DNA of 24,563 bases from a virus. A model generated the notes under the pieces. It was given only the letters and a program-made list of their open reading frames with translations, did not search any database and was not told the origin of the DNA. A program made the translations under genes and the position numbers. This document shows, piece after piece, positions 6,100 to 13,033 of this stretch. Position 1 is the stretch's first letter. Every line of letters begins with the position of its first letter. Location: IMG/VR virus record IMGVR_UViG_3300006737_000201, positions 1 to 24,563 of that record, one strand, 5' to 3'.

Positions 6100-6273
6100 T
6101 TAAGTTGGGTAATACGCAGGCACTAGTGTTCCTCTGTCATCATCGTCGTCATCGTCATCCTTGAAAGGTAATTCACCAAGCATAAGAATGCTAACGATGA
6201 ATACAGATATAACAGGTAAAAATGGAAATAGAAAAGCTAATTGAATTGTTGACGGGTCTGCTAATTCATTCAT
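6100..6273 (-). CDS. 57-aa single-TM protein with poly-Asp tail
   Basis: I start at ATG 6273 (MNELADPST) rather than the longer frame from 6366, whose first 31 residues are basic and overlap another small ORF. Residues 9-33 are a strongly hydrophobic helix. Eight consecutive Asp follow (39-46), then RGTLVPAYYPT. The acidic block beside a membrane helix would favour a fixed orientation or bind cations or Ca2+. I recall cyanophage small proteins with a TM followed by Asp-rich stretch, but no function. The start overlaps the 25-aa ORF stop (ATGAATGA). It is the second member of a coupled run of small membrane genes. Confidence 0.62.
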   Translation of the reverse strand: MNELADPSTIQLAFLFPFLPVISVFIVSILMLGELPFKDDDDDDDDRGTLVPAYYPT

Positions 6274-6343
6274 GAGCATGAGATAATTTTTTGTAGGCTT
6301 TTTTAGCCTTTTTAATAATTTTCTGTGCCTCGTCTCGAGACAT
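6266..6343 (-). CDS. 25-aa Lys-rich helical ORF
   Basis: A short ORF from ATG 6343 to TGA 6266: MSRDEAQKIIKKAKKAYKKL and five more residues. A purine-rich site (GAGGAAGG) lies about 10 bases upstream. The frame stays open upstream for some 20 more residues without an ATG (LIRLARKAEKC), all looking like the same basic helix, so the true start may be a non-ATG codon further up. It fills the 6274-6392 gap between the 359-aa gene and the poly-Asp protein. I do not recognise it. A small basic DNA- or membrane-binding peptide would fit. Confidence 0.35.
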   Translation of the reverse strand: MSRDEAQKIIKKAKKAYKKLSHAHE

Positions 6344-6392
6344 GCATTTCTCTGCCTTCCTCGCAAGGCGGATTAATTTTTGATGTTGTTTA

Positions 6393-7472
6393 TTAATCGT
6401 AATCGTAAATTTCTGATAAACCGTACAAACCGCCCAACCCTGCAAGCAAACTAGCTGCTGTATGTCCTGCTCCCCACTTCATAGCTTTACGTCCACGTAA
6501 GCTTTTTTGATAGACAGGATCACTAATCACATCACGAGGTGCGGTATCAGCAGGTTCAGCAGGATCTCTTACGGGAGTGCTAGGACCAGCAGCAACTTCA
6601 GATTCAGGAGCAACAGGAGCTTTATATTCTCTCATATCCTCTCCTATATTCATTGGGTCAAAGGTAGGATCATCACTTTGACTGGCATTTAATATTGCCA
6701 TTTTGGTCATCATCTTGCGATGATCGGTCATAGGAGTATCTGCTCTTGCTTGTCTCCTCTGTCCGTCAGCCGTTGCTTCTGTTGTTGGTTGGCCGACCTT
6801 AAGACGAGCCATAGCTTTAGCGTCCTGATCGCTTAAACCTAATTCACGTGCTTTAACATAAGCCAAGTCAAAGTCTGCTGTTTCTCTTGCGGTGTCGTAA
6901 ACACCTTCAGCAGGATTGTAACGAGTAGCAGGATTTGTCTGAAATAAATCATCTATTAACGCATCAGACACTAACCTTGCATCACCACCAGCAATATCAC
7001 CTCTTGCCGTCAAAGATGCTCTATATTTTTCGAGTTGATCTTGTGCTTTTTTAGTGCCTGTCCCTTGATTCAGCAAGACACTAGGATCATCGTATTGATA
7101 GACATTCTTTTGGTCTTGATCTGCAAAAGCTCCCCTAGGAACTTGATCTGTTGTGTATGACTTAGGAAAATCCCCAGGAACTCCACCGCCTCTATCTTCA
7201 GTAATATCTCTTGAAGCAAGTCGTTGTAATATTTCATTTTCGCTGACGCCAGCTCTTTCTGCAATGGCTTTAATTTCTGCTGCTTCAATATTTTTATACA
7301 TCTGCGGACCTGTCATTTCTTGCAACTTATCTATATCTCTCATAGCCTTACCAACCAAGGCTCTTGCTGTTACGTCTCCTAATTCAGCAGCACGCCAAAT
7401 ACCTTCGCCTGCACCTTTTGCTCCCATGAGATTATCAAGGGCATCTAATATTTTTTTAAAATCTTCATTCAC
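6393..7472 (-). CDS. 359-aa probable virion structural protein, family not recognised
   Basis: The first two thirds are helical and charged. A region (about 85-150) is Gly/Asp/Gln-rich, an Ala/Pro/Glu-rich linker lies near 285-315, and the last 30 residues include a small hydrophobic Gly/Ala/Leu helix (about 333-352, TAASLLAGLGGLYGL) ending SEIYDYD. There are no Cys residues. The start GTG overlaps the preceding stop as GTGA. With the next two genes it forms a coupled block. It could be an internal virion protein or a scaffold-like protein, because it is helical, linker-rich and non-enzymatic in appearance. No motif proves this. Confidence 0.65.
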   Translation of the reverse strand: MNEDFKKILDALDNLMGAKGAGEGIWRAAELGDVTARALVGKAMRDIDKLQEMTGPQMYKNIEAAEIKAIAERAGVSENEILQRLASRDITEDRGGGVPGDFPKSYTTDQVPRGAFADQDQKNVYQYDDPSVLLNQGTGTKKAQDQLEKYRASLTARGDIAGGDARLVSDALIDDLFQTNPATRYNPAEGVYDTARETADFDLAYVKARELGLSDQDAKAMARLKVGQPTTEATADGQRRQARADTPMTDHRKMMTKMAILNASQSDDPTFDPMNIGEDMREYKAPVAPESEVAAGPSTPVRDPAEPADTAPRDVISDPVYQKSLRGRKAMKWGAGHTAASLLAGLGGLYGLSEIYDYD

Positions 7473-7783
7473 AGGAAAACACCTCTTCTTCTCATATCTG
7501 CTATTTCATCCATTAAAGTTTTTAATTTTCCTTGATCAATAGATTGGGTATTTAGAAGAGAAGGAATAGGACCTTGTTCTACCGGTCCGTCTGTAGTCCA
7601 GTCTTCGTAGCCAACTATATTTGCATCAGCCAATTTAGGTGCAAGTGGTGCAGGGGCAGGCCAATCCTTGTCATAAGGTTCTTTAGACCTGTCGTCACCT
7701 GGGCTTTGACCAGGAGGCTGTAGAGCAAACATTGAACCTAGCAATGTTCGAACTTCTTCTCTGTCGTTAGCAAAATTCATCAT
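7469..7783 (-). CDS. 104-aa Pro/Asp-rich protein, unknown function
   Basis: The N-terminal 20 residues are helical (REEVRTLLGSMF). A disordered Pro/Asp/Gly-rich centre follows (QPPGQSPGDD, WPAPAPLAPK), and a C-terminal helix (about 80-102) ends MRRRGVFL. There are two adjacent ATG codons at the start. The stop overlaps the 359-aa gene as GTGA, and the start lies three bases downstream of the 165-aa gene. It resembles small linker or chaperone-like proteins of phage structural operons, but I do not recognise the family. Confidence 0.6.
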   Translation of the reverse strand: MMNFANDREEVRTLLGSMFALQPPGQSPGDDRSKEPYDKDWPAPAPLAPKLADANIVGYEDWTTDGPVEQGPIPSLLNTQSIDQGKLKTLMDEIADMRRRGVFL

Positions 7784-7785
7784 GA

Positions 7786-8283
7786 TTAAAAATTGTGAGT
7801 GAAGCCACCTTGCATACCAAATCCACCACCACCATTACGAGGCCTGTAGTCAATGCCTAGGTTAAAGCCACCTCCAGTTCGTGGATCTACCTTTGATATA
7901 CCTGCTTGTCCTGTTATTGATCCAGGATTGTCCATTGTGAATTCACCTCCGAAAGGATCTTGACCTTTATCTTGATAAGGGAAATTAACGTCTACTCCAC
8001 CACTGAAATTAATATCTTTCTTTTTATTAATCGGAGTTTGTAAAGATCCTTTTACTCCGTAAATACCTTCATCATCTACTTTTAGGTTGCCACTGACGAG
8101 AGGAGCTTGAGGTGCCATTGGTGTATTAGGCACATCACTTAAACCTTGAACAGGAAAACCACTGTTGACCATTGAGCTGCCCAATGCAACAGTTTGAACG
8201 TTCTCAGCTTGTTGTTTATTTAGCAGATCTAATACTGCCTCATTCCCAGCCATCCGCATTTGATAGCCTTGATTATTTGGCAC
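7786..8283 (-). CDS. 165-aa Gly/Asn-rich beta-type protein, probable structural
   Basis: The N-terminus is helical (about 10-35). From about 60 the protein becomes a series of short beta segments (GNLKVDDEGIYGVKG, INFSGGVDVNFPY, AGISKVDPRTGGGFNLGIDY) and ends GFTHNF. The alternating polar/Gly strands recall outer-membrane-like or fibre beta repeats, although no signal peptide is present. The first possible start is GTG 8283; ATG at 8259 (residue 9) has AAGG at good distance and may be the real one. I do not recognise a family. Confidence 0.6.
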   Translation of the reverse strand: MPNNQGYQMRMAGNEAVLDLLNKQQAENVQTVALGSSMVNSGFPVQGLSDVPNTPMAPQAPLVSGNLKVDDEGIYGVKGSLQTPINKKKDINFSGGVDVNFPYQDKGQDPFGGEFTMDNPGSITGQAGISKVDPRTGGGFNLGIDYRPRNGGGGFGMQGGFTHNF

Positions 8284-8357
8284 AAGAAAGAAGACAGTCT
8301 AACACTCCCTATTCTAGCTTTCTTTGTTTTCTTCAGGCATACTAATGAATATTTGGC

Positions 8358-9020
8358 TCATGCTGGAGTCAATTTAAAATTACAAGACAAACTAATTCTT
8401 GTATTGTCTTCCGTTACCCGCGTCACACCGTGAGGTAAATAGGCTGGAAAAATTAATAAAGTTCCAGTTTTAATAGGTTCAGTACTATAACCTGCATATT
8501 GACCTACATAAATTCTATTTGTATGAGATGAATCGAAAGATCCTGCTTTAACCAAGCTTGGACATTCAATATAAAAATCTCCAGATTTATAAGATTTTTC
8601 TATTGGTAGTTGATAATAATAAACAACTGCAATATCACACGATGGATGATTATGAGTATGTGCAAAATCATCCTTATTAAATTGTGTCAACCAAGATTCG
8701 TTACAATGCAATCTTGATATGTCGCATTCTGGATTTACAAACTGAATATAACTCTTCACTTCTTGAGTGATGATGTTAGCCAACTTTGGTGCGTTATTAA
8801 AAATAGAATCTTTCACTTCCCAGTTTTCTTCATTATTAATTGCAGAAGTAGAGATTTTATGCGTTTTTCCCCAATCATCACGATATTTAAATTTAACTTT
8901 ACTATCTATATAGTCTTTTATTTCTTGTTGAATTTCATTAAAAACAGGTTGATCGTTCAACTCAAATCTTCCTAACAAAGTAGGAAATACTTCAAATATT
9001 CTTCGACTCAAGTCGCTCAT
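8358..9020 (-). CDS. 2OG-Fe(II) oxygenase family protein (putative 2OG-Fe(II) oxygenase 5 type)
   Basis: A 220-aa protein. The helical N-terminal half begins FPTLLGRFEL, typical for this family. W110-L-T-Q-F is followed by HTHNHPSCDIAVVYYYQLP (H121/H123 as proximal iron ligands), GDFYIECP (147-154), and GTLLIFPAYLPHGV with the distal His H197. R208 in NTRISLSCNF binds 2-oxoglutarate. Many phages encode these enzymes and substrates are largely unknown. The start ATG directly abuts the T-run of a strong terminator hairpin, leaving no room for a standard Shine-Dalgarno. GGGCGG in the hairpin's 3' arm is the only candidate. Confidence 0.85.
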   Translation of the reverse strand: MSDLSRRIFEVFPTLLGRFELNDQPVFNEIQQEIKDYIDSKVKFKYRDDWGKTHKISTSAINNEENWEVKDSIFNNAPKLANIITQEVKSYIQFVNPECDISRLHCNESWLTQFNKDDFAHTHNHPSCDIAVVYYYQLPIEKSYKSGDFYIECPSLVKAGSFDSSHTNRIYVGQYAGYSTEPIKTGTLLIFPAYLPHGVTRVTEDNTRISLSCNFKLTPA

Positions 9021-9057
9021 AAAAAACCGCCCATACTCAGTACAGTATGAACGGTTT
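9021..9057 (-). terminator. rho-independent terminator after the lipoprotein gene
   Basis: On the minus strand, AAACCGTTCATACT pairs with AGTATGGGCGGTTT (14 pairs, two of them G-U) around a six-base loop and runs into six T. This is the clearest hairpin-plus-U-run in the window. It lies 22 bases after the lipoprotein stop and ends at the ATG of the oxygenase, so it should limit read-through into the 9020 gene or hide its ribosome site. Confidence 0.8.
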
Positions 9058-9079
9058 AATGAAAAAATCTAGAAACTAA

Positions 9080-9268
9080 TTAACAGTCGCATAGATTAGG
9101 ATGTTCTCCAGTCGCACAATAGTCTTCATGAAAAGACGTATTTTCACAAGTACGTTCTTCAGGAACGCCTGGCCCCATTGTGAAGCCTTTAGGTAGAGAG
9201 ATGCCACCATGATTAGTGCATCCCACTAGTAATACTGCAAGCAGTAATTTAGAAGCTGTACTTAACAC
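9080..9268 (-). CDS. small lipoprotein with Cys-rich tail
   Basis: A 62-aa protein with an N-terminal signal and lipobox (L14-V15-G16-C17), predicted to be lipid-modified at C17 by signal peptidase II and held in the host envelope. The tail carries four more Cys (41, 51, 60, 62) that could form disulfides. The start is GTG 9268, which overlaps the end of the beta-barrel gene by 20 bases in another frame. Rz1-type spanins are also short lipoproteins but are Pro-rich and usually nested in Rz, so this is probably not a classic spanin. It is followed by a strong terminator, so it ends this transcription unit. Confidence 0.68.
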   Translation of the reverse strand: MLSTASKLLLAVLLVGCTNHGGISLPKGFTMGPGVPEERTCENTSFHEDYCATGEHPNLCDC

Positions 9269-9620
9269 CTAGTTTTCCGCCTGAACCAAAGTTTTCTTCC
9301 TCTTCACCTGTAAGGAAAGATACTTCACCGTAGATATCTGTAGATTCAGATACTGCAATACTTCCACCAGCTTTTCCTGAAAGACGAGTTTCAGTGTCTG
9401 CATCTTTAACAGCTACGAATGCTGGGCCACCTTGTACGTAGTAAGAAACCTTACCAGTATCATTAGCACCTGCGTAACCTATATGAAGATCCGTTGTAGC
9501 ATTTGTATACTTCTTATCTGTCCAGCTTGCATTAGTTTCAGCATTTATATAAGGTCCTGCAATCGAGGCTGGAGCCGCGATCAAAGCAAAAGCTGCAGCA
9601 CCGTAAAGGGTTCTTAACAC
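9249..9620 (-). CDS. beta-barrel outer-membrane-type protein
   Basis: I choose GTG 9620, where the signal peptide begins (VLRTLYGAAAFALIAAPASI, then A at 21). The TTG at 9644 would add only eight hydrophobic residues. The mature part begins GPYINAETNASWTD and alternates polar and hydrophobic residues in short strands, ending GSGGKLGVKYSF. The C-terminal aromatic Phe is the signal read by BAM for outer-membrane insertion. I recall similar proteins beginning GPYVN from cyanophages and cyanobacteria. The phage probably inserts it into the host outer membrane. Neither start has a Shine-Dalgarno. Confidence 0.72.
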   Translation of the reverse strand: MLRTLYGAAAFALIAAPASIAGPYINAETNASWTDKKYTNATTDLHIGYAGANDTGKVSYYVQGGPAFVAVKDADTETRLSGKAGGSIAVSESTDIYGEVSFLTGEEEENFGSGGKLGVKYSF

Positions 9621-9644
9621 AGTAATTAGAAAAATTAATAACAA

Positions 9645-9694
9645 ACTTTATTTTATATACAATTCTTAATGTTTTATCCACTATGTGCCACTAA
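9645..9694 (-). promoter_or_regulatory. AT-rich gap with promoter-like box
   Basis: Between the DUF2997 gene and the beta-barrel gene the minus strand is very AT-rich and holds GTATATAAAATAAAG (about 9662-9648), resembling a T4 late box (TATAAATA) with an extra A. It lies about 30 bases upstream of the 9620 start. This may start the beta-barrel/lipoprotein unit that ends at the terminator 9021-9057. One site only, so the confidence is low. Confidence 0.28.
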
Positions 9695-9943
9695 TTAAAT
9701 AGCGCACTCCCAAGAAGTACAGCATCCACGCCAATCTTCATCTTCAAGGTTTTGAATGTTAACTTCAGTTGGATTGGAATCAGTAATATAGAATCCTGAA
9801 TTATAAGATTTAGCAGTGACCACACCTGCCGCTTCTTCTATAGGCGCAGTAATAGCTTGGCATTGATGTCCTGATACTCCTAGTACTTCTTCTTCAAAAT
9901 CACCATTGGGTTTGATTTTAATTCTTATTGTTGTTTGAGGCAT
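9695..9943 (-). CDS. DUF2997 family protein
   Basis: An 82-aa protein that opens with the DUF2997 pattern: TTIRIKIKPNGDFEEEV, GVSGHQC (C28), then APIEEAAGVV. DUF2997 proteins are short (about 60 aa) and widespread in cyanobacteria and their phages, with unknown function. The C-terminal part adds an acidic stretch and a Cys cluster (C74, C75, C80). The start ATG 9943 lies just after a seven-pair AT hairpin (9946-9962), in which no Shine-Dalgarno is seen. Confidence 0.65.
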   Translation of the reverse strand: MPQTTIRIKIKPNGDFEEEVLGVSGHQCQAITAPIEEAAGVVTAKSYNSGFYITDSNPTEVNIQNLEDEDWRGCCTSWECAI

Positions 9944-9996
9944 GAAAATAAAGCATTTATTTCGTTGTACACAATCGATACAATCGTGGCAATTCT

Positions 9997-10224
9997 TTAG
10001 GAGTTAAATGCTGTTTCCAACACAGGCTTTAATTCGGCTTCAAGAGGATAATGTCTAAGCAACGTTTTAGCTTCTCTTCTTACTTCGCGTGGTATCCGAG
10101 GAGTTTCCTTTGGATTCGTTAATCGCAGGAGAAAATCACGAGTCGATATCACTGCTGTTATTTTTTGCTGACCACTGCTAATCAGCCGTCTGTCCGAAAC
10201 AGGAGGATAATTTCTAAGTTTCAT
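9997..10224 (-). CDS. small basic helical protein, cyanophage-type conserved hypothetical
   Basis: I start at ATG 10224 (MKLRNYPPVS), giving 75 aa; an upstream TTG at 10233 is possible. The core RDFLLRLTNPKETPRIPREV followed by RREAKTLLRHYP is Arg/Lys-rich and helical. I recall similar proteins with NPKxTPxxPxEVRxxAxxLLRHYP from T4-like cyanophages, with unknown function. It overlaps the end of the upstream gene by 11 bases. The fold may be a small helical bundle that binds nucleic acid or protein. Confidence 0.65.
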   Translation of the reverse strand: MKLRNYPPVSDRRLISSGQQKITAVISTRDFLLRLTNPKETPRIPREVRREAKTLLRHYPLEAELKPVLETAFNS

Positions 10225-10555
10225 CAGACTCAAGAGTTACAGGATGAGACCTATTAAATGCTTTTATTTGCTCTTGAGTTTTTTCGTCATGCCACAACTC
10301 GACTTGGCGTTCTATTTCTTTCATCCCTACATGCTTAGCATAGAGCTCTGCTAGTCCTGTGTAAGTATTTCTCTTCGGAATAGGAGCATTGCTTCTGTCA
10401 TACAAATCATATATATAAGCCATAAAATCAGATCTATTTTGATTGTTCCTGACTCGCTGTAAAGGTGTCATTGTTTCTTCCATCTTTGTTTTATTCAGTT
10501 TTCTAACGATAGCTATATCATCGCCATTAATCAAGTATTCTATATTGCTTATCAA
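10214..10555 (-). CDS. 113-aa helical protein, unknown function
   Basis: The first start is TTG 10555, overlapping the oxygenase stop (TTGA). Methionines at residues 25 (10483) and 29 (10471) are alternatives, and the core MTPLQRVRNNQNRSDFMAYI begins at the latter. The body is helical and mixed-charge, with YTGLAELYAKHVG and a Glu/Gln-rich helix (VELWHDEKTQEQIK). I do not recognise the family. It lies in a coupled trio: oxygenase, this gene, then the 75-aa gene. No Shine-Dalgarno is strong enough to fix the start. Confidence 0.6.
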   Translation of the reverse strand: MISNIEYLINGDDIAIVRKLNKTKMEETMTPLQRVRNNQNRSDFMAYIYDLYDRSNAPIPKRNTYTGLAELYAKHVGMKEIERQVELWHDEKTQEQIKAFNRSHPVTLESDET

Positions 10556-11190
10556 TCAAATAATTGCTGATGGCGTGGACAATTATTTTTAGGAACATAA
10601 TTAATATTCATCACATACCTAGCAGAAGCATCTGTAGTCGTCGTCCCTGCGTGAAACATTCTATTAGAAAAATATACCAGCCTATTAGCTTTGCTGGTAA
10701 CCTTATCTTTATTTTTATTATCAAATAATGTATACCCATCGCATGTATTTAAATAAAAACAAGCATTACACATTTGATCATATTCCTTATCTTTTCCGAC
10801 ACAATCTACATGGAATGGAGATACTAACACTTCGTGAGTATTGAATGTCGCATTAATCTTTATACGTATCACAGCGAGAGGATCTAAGATTTTGAATAAT
10901 TGATACACAACAGGAGCAAATAAATCTAAACGACATTCAAATTGATTGCCATTCATTCCGTATATATTTGGCCTGTATAAATGCTGTAGTAAATCATCAA
11001 AGAGTCTAATGCTACCTTGGAAATTACCAGCTGCAGCACCTCGTTGATTAGGTTCTTTAACTCCTTGATAATCTTCAAGGATAACTTTTTGATCCAAAGT
11101 CCATGAAGGAAGAGGAGACATAAAAAACTCCTGAAACGGTATAAACGTCTCAGGAGTTACGACATCGTCTACAACTAAATAATCAAGCAT
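10552..11190 (-). CDS. 2OG-Fe(II) oxygenase (prolyl-4-hydroxylase-like)
   Basis: A 212-aa protein of the P4H-like 2OG-Fe(II) branch. SPFHVDCVG gives the HxD iron ligands (H127, D129). NRLVYFSNRMFHAGTTTT gives the distal His (H180). R191 in ARYVMNINYV is the 2-oxoglutarate-binding Arg. The region ACFYLNTCDGYTLF (143-156) is the usual strand pair between them. These ligands are complete, so activity is likely. The substrate (a protein side chain, a base or a small molecule) is unknown. It is distinct from the other two oxygenases, which have an HTH-type ligand region. ATG 11190 is the start. Confidence 0.82.
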   Translation of the reverse strand: MLDYLVVDDVVTPETFIPFQEFFMSPLPSWTLDQKVILEDYQGVKEPNQRGAAAGNFQGSIRLFDDLLQHLYRPNIYGMNGNQFECRLDLFAPVVYQLFKILDPLAVIRIKINATFNTHEVLVSPFHVDCVGKDKEYDQMCNACFYLNTCDGYTLFDNKNKDKVTSKANRLVYFSNRMFHAGTTTTDASARYVMNINYVPKNNCPRHQQLFD

Positions 11191-11220
11191 GTAAATTTTT
11201 AATTCACACTCTAGTTGGTT

Positions 11221-11709
11221 TTAGAGGTTTGGGGGTGTTTTGTCGAGAGAAAATGCTGTTGTTATTTTCGCAATACTTGCATCTGATAAGATACCTGCTG
11301 TTTTTAAATCTGTTAACACGTTTTTATATTCTGTGTTTGCCGCATGATTTAGTAGCCAAACAGTTCCTCCAGAACCCCAAGTCAATTCAAGATCATTAAC
11401 AAGATCATTGCTGCCATCCTTAACTGCTGCTCGATATTTTGCTCTATCTGCTGCAGTGACATGCGTCATAAACAGCGGTTTTCGAGACGTTTGCTGACTT
11501 TTAGCTATTCCATTGTCGATTGCAATACTTGATGCGGCTTCTGCTTTCCAAGTAGAACCATCTTTAATAAAGCCTACCTCAGCCGAGTTAGGTACATTAA
11601 CAAATAATGCAGCAATATCTGCATGATAGTTTTTGGAAGGATTAGCACATATAATAGTGATCCGTTGCTTGCCTTCGGAATCTGTTTCTATGAATGCTTT
11701 CTGAGTCAT
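11221..11709 (-). CDS. adhesin-partner protein, second cassette
   Basis: A 162-aa protein related to the 142-aa one at 13034-13462. It shares YHADIAALFVNVPNSAEVG (there LHADLAKHYVSVDDSVQIG), FMTHVTAADRAKYRAAV (there FLALCTAAERKALKAAE) and a helical C-terminus. Each copy directly follows a polyglycine adhesin in transcription order. The order matches tail-fibre + chaperone pairs of myoviruses, so this protein may assist adhesin folding or attach it. That role is inference from position. The central SSIAIDNGIAKSQQTSRK linker is unique to this copy. Confidence 0.68.
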   Translation of the reverse strand: MTQKAFIETDSEGKQRITIICANPSKNYHADIAALFVNVPNSAEVGFIKDGSTWKAEAASSIAIDNGIAKSQQTSRKPLFMTHVTAADRAKYRAAVKDGSNDLVNDLELTWGSGGTVWLLNHAANTEYKNVLTDLKTAGILSDASIAKITTAFSLDKTPPNL

Positions 11710-11746
11710 AACAATTGTGTTCTACACTTACAAGTTTAAATTTATT

Positions 11747-13027
11747 TTACTCTATTGCATACTGAATGATGATCAAGCCCATTCCACCGCCTTGAATGCC
11801 CATCTGTTGTCTAGTTTGACCATCCCAGCCAGTAGAGCCACCACCACCAGCTAATCCTGCGGTGCCTCCCTGTTGGTATTGAGCTGAACCACCTCCTCCA
11901 CCTAAGACTCCGCCATTTCCTCCTATTGCTCCTCTAGTGTCGTTGCTACTGCCATAAGCTCCCACGCCACCACCTCCTGCTCCTGGGCCTCCATTTCCTG
12001 CATTCATCGTCCAGCATGAAGAACTACCGCGAGTACTATTAGCTCCTCCGCCACCTCCTCCGCCAAGGAATATCATATTCGGATCCCAAATAGCTCCGCC
12101 TTCTCCAGATTTACCGTTGTTGCCAGAAGGTCTCATTTGATCATTATTGTCCCACCAATTACCAGCAGCGCCAACACCTCCTGCCCCGAATAATCCTGCA
12201 CCGCCATTGCCTCCTCTTACTCTTCTTTCTCCGCCATCGTAAGGGCCATTTCCCTGACCAGCAGTTCCTGATCCTCCTGGAGGGGTGTAAGTCGTATGTG
12301 GTCTGATGCCGTGAAAGTTGATACTTCCACCTGATCCTCCGCAATAACTAGTACCTCTTCCTCCGTTTCCTCCATCTGCTTGTTTATGGAATCCAGGGGC
12401 TGCTCCGCCACCTCCGCCATATCCACTACCTGGGTCATTACTGCCTTGGCCGCCTTGGCCGCCTCTTCTATTGATATCTCCACCAACACCTATACCTCCT
12501 TGTGCATATCCACTATTTACACTTGATTGTGGATTACTACCTTCACCAGTTGAGTTTGGGTTCCCAGAAGGGTTACTAGGATTGTGTCCATCATTACCTG
12601 CGGTCGCAGAGCAATGACTACCGAAAGAAGAAGTTGTTCCTCTACTGTTACGAGTGTCTTTATTGGCCCTTCCGACAGTAATAGTTTCAGTTGCTCCTAA
12701 TGATGCAATAGCAATCTCTTTGTATGACATTCCACCGGCACCACCTCCGTAAGCATTGCCACTACTACCATAAGTTCCTGCATTGCCGCCTGGTCCGTAA
12801 ACCCAAACTCTTAAAGGTAAGTCTGTTTTAATATTGCTTGGCTTAGTCCATGTATAAACACCATCGTAGAACTGATCCCAGCCATCTGGCCAAGCTCCTG
12901 TAGCGTGGCTTGTACTGGGATTAGCTTTTGGGCTACACCAATATTCAATCTTGTTGTACGGTCCAAGAACGGTTCCGCTTGCGCCTCCAGAAGAAGTAAA
13001 TCCTGGTGTTATACCAAATCCTGACAT
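11747..13027 (-). CDS. polyglycine-rich adhesin, second cassette
   Basis: A 426-aa protein with a short N-terminal part (about 1-60, GPYNKIEYWCSP, WTKPSNIK) and a long region of Gly runs (GGGGGG, GGAG) broken by short polar loops. This is typical of tail-fibre tip adhesins with polyglycine-II helices, such as phage S16 gp38-type tips. The loops carry receptor contacts. It is paralogous to the 406-aa protein at 13476-14696: the middle segment NSRG, SFGSHCSATAGNDG, NPSNPSGNPN, SGYAQGGIGVGGD and NRRGGQGG is almost the same. Cys residues at 32 and elsewhere are few. The last residues LIIIQYAIE form a closing strand. Confidence 0.82.
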   Translation of the reverse strand: MSGFGITPGFTSSGGASGTVLGPYNKIEYWCSPKANPSTSHATGAWPDGWDQFYDGVYTWTKPSNIKTDLPLRVWVYGPGGNAGTYGSSGNAYGGGAGGMSYKEIAIASLGATETITVGRANKDTRNSRGTTSSFGSHCSATAGNDGHNPSNPSGNPNSTGEGSNPQSSVNSGYAQGGIGVGGDINRRGGQGGQGSNDPGSGYGGGGGAAPGFHKQADGGNGGRGTSYCGGSGGSINFHGIRPHTTYTPPGGSGTAGQGNGPYDGGERRVRGGNGGAGLFGAGGVGAAGNWWDNNDQMRPSGNNGKSGEGGAIWDPNMIFLGGGGGGGANSTRGSSSCWTMNAGNGGPGAGGGGVGAYGSSNDTRGAIGGNGGVLGGGGGSAQYQQGGTAGLAGGGGSTGWDGQTRQQMGIQGGGMGLIIIQYAIE

Positions 13028-13033
13028 GATTAA

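Noticed and set aside
8314-8361. 15-aa ORF starting with ATGA overlap at the end of the 220-aa oxygenase
   Set aside because: Too short to judge from sequence alone; no Shine-Dalgarno and no recognisable pattern.
9946-9962. Seven-pair AT-only hairpin before the DUF2997 start
   Set aside because: The stem has no GC pair, so it is too weak to call a terminator or riboswitch.
12159-12489. Additional minus-strand frames inside the adhesin gene
   Set aside because: These come from the repetitive Gly codons read in other frames and have no start site or family pattern.
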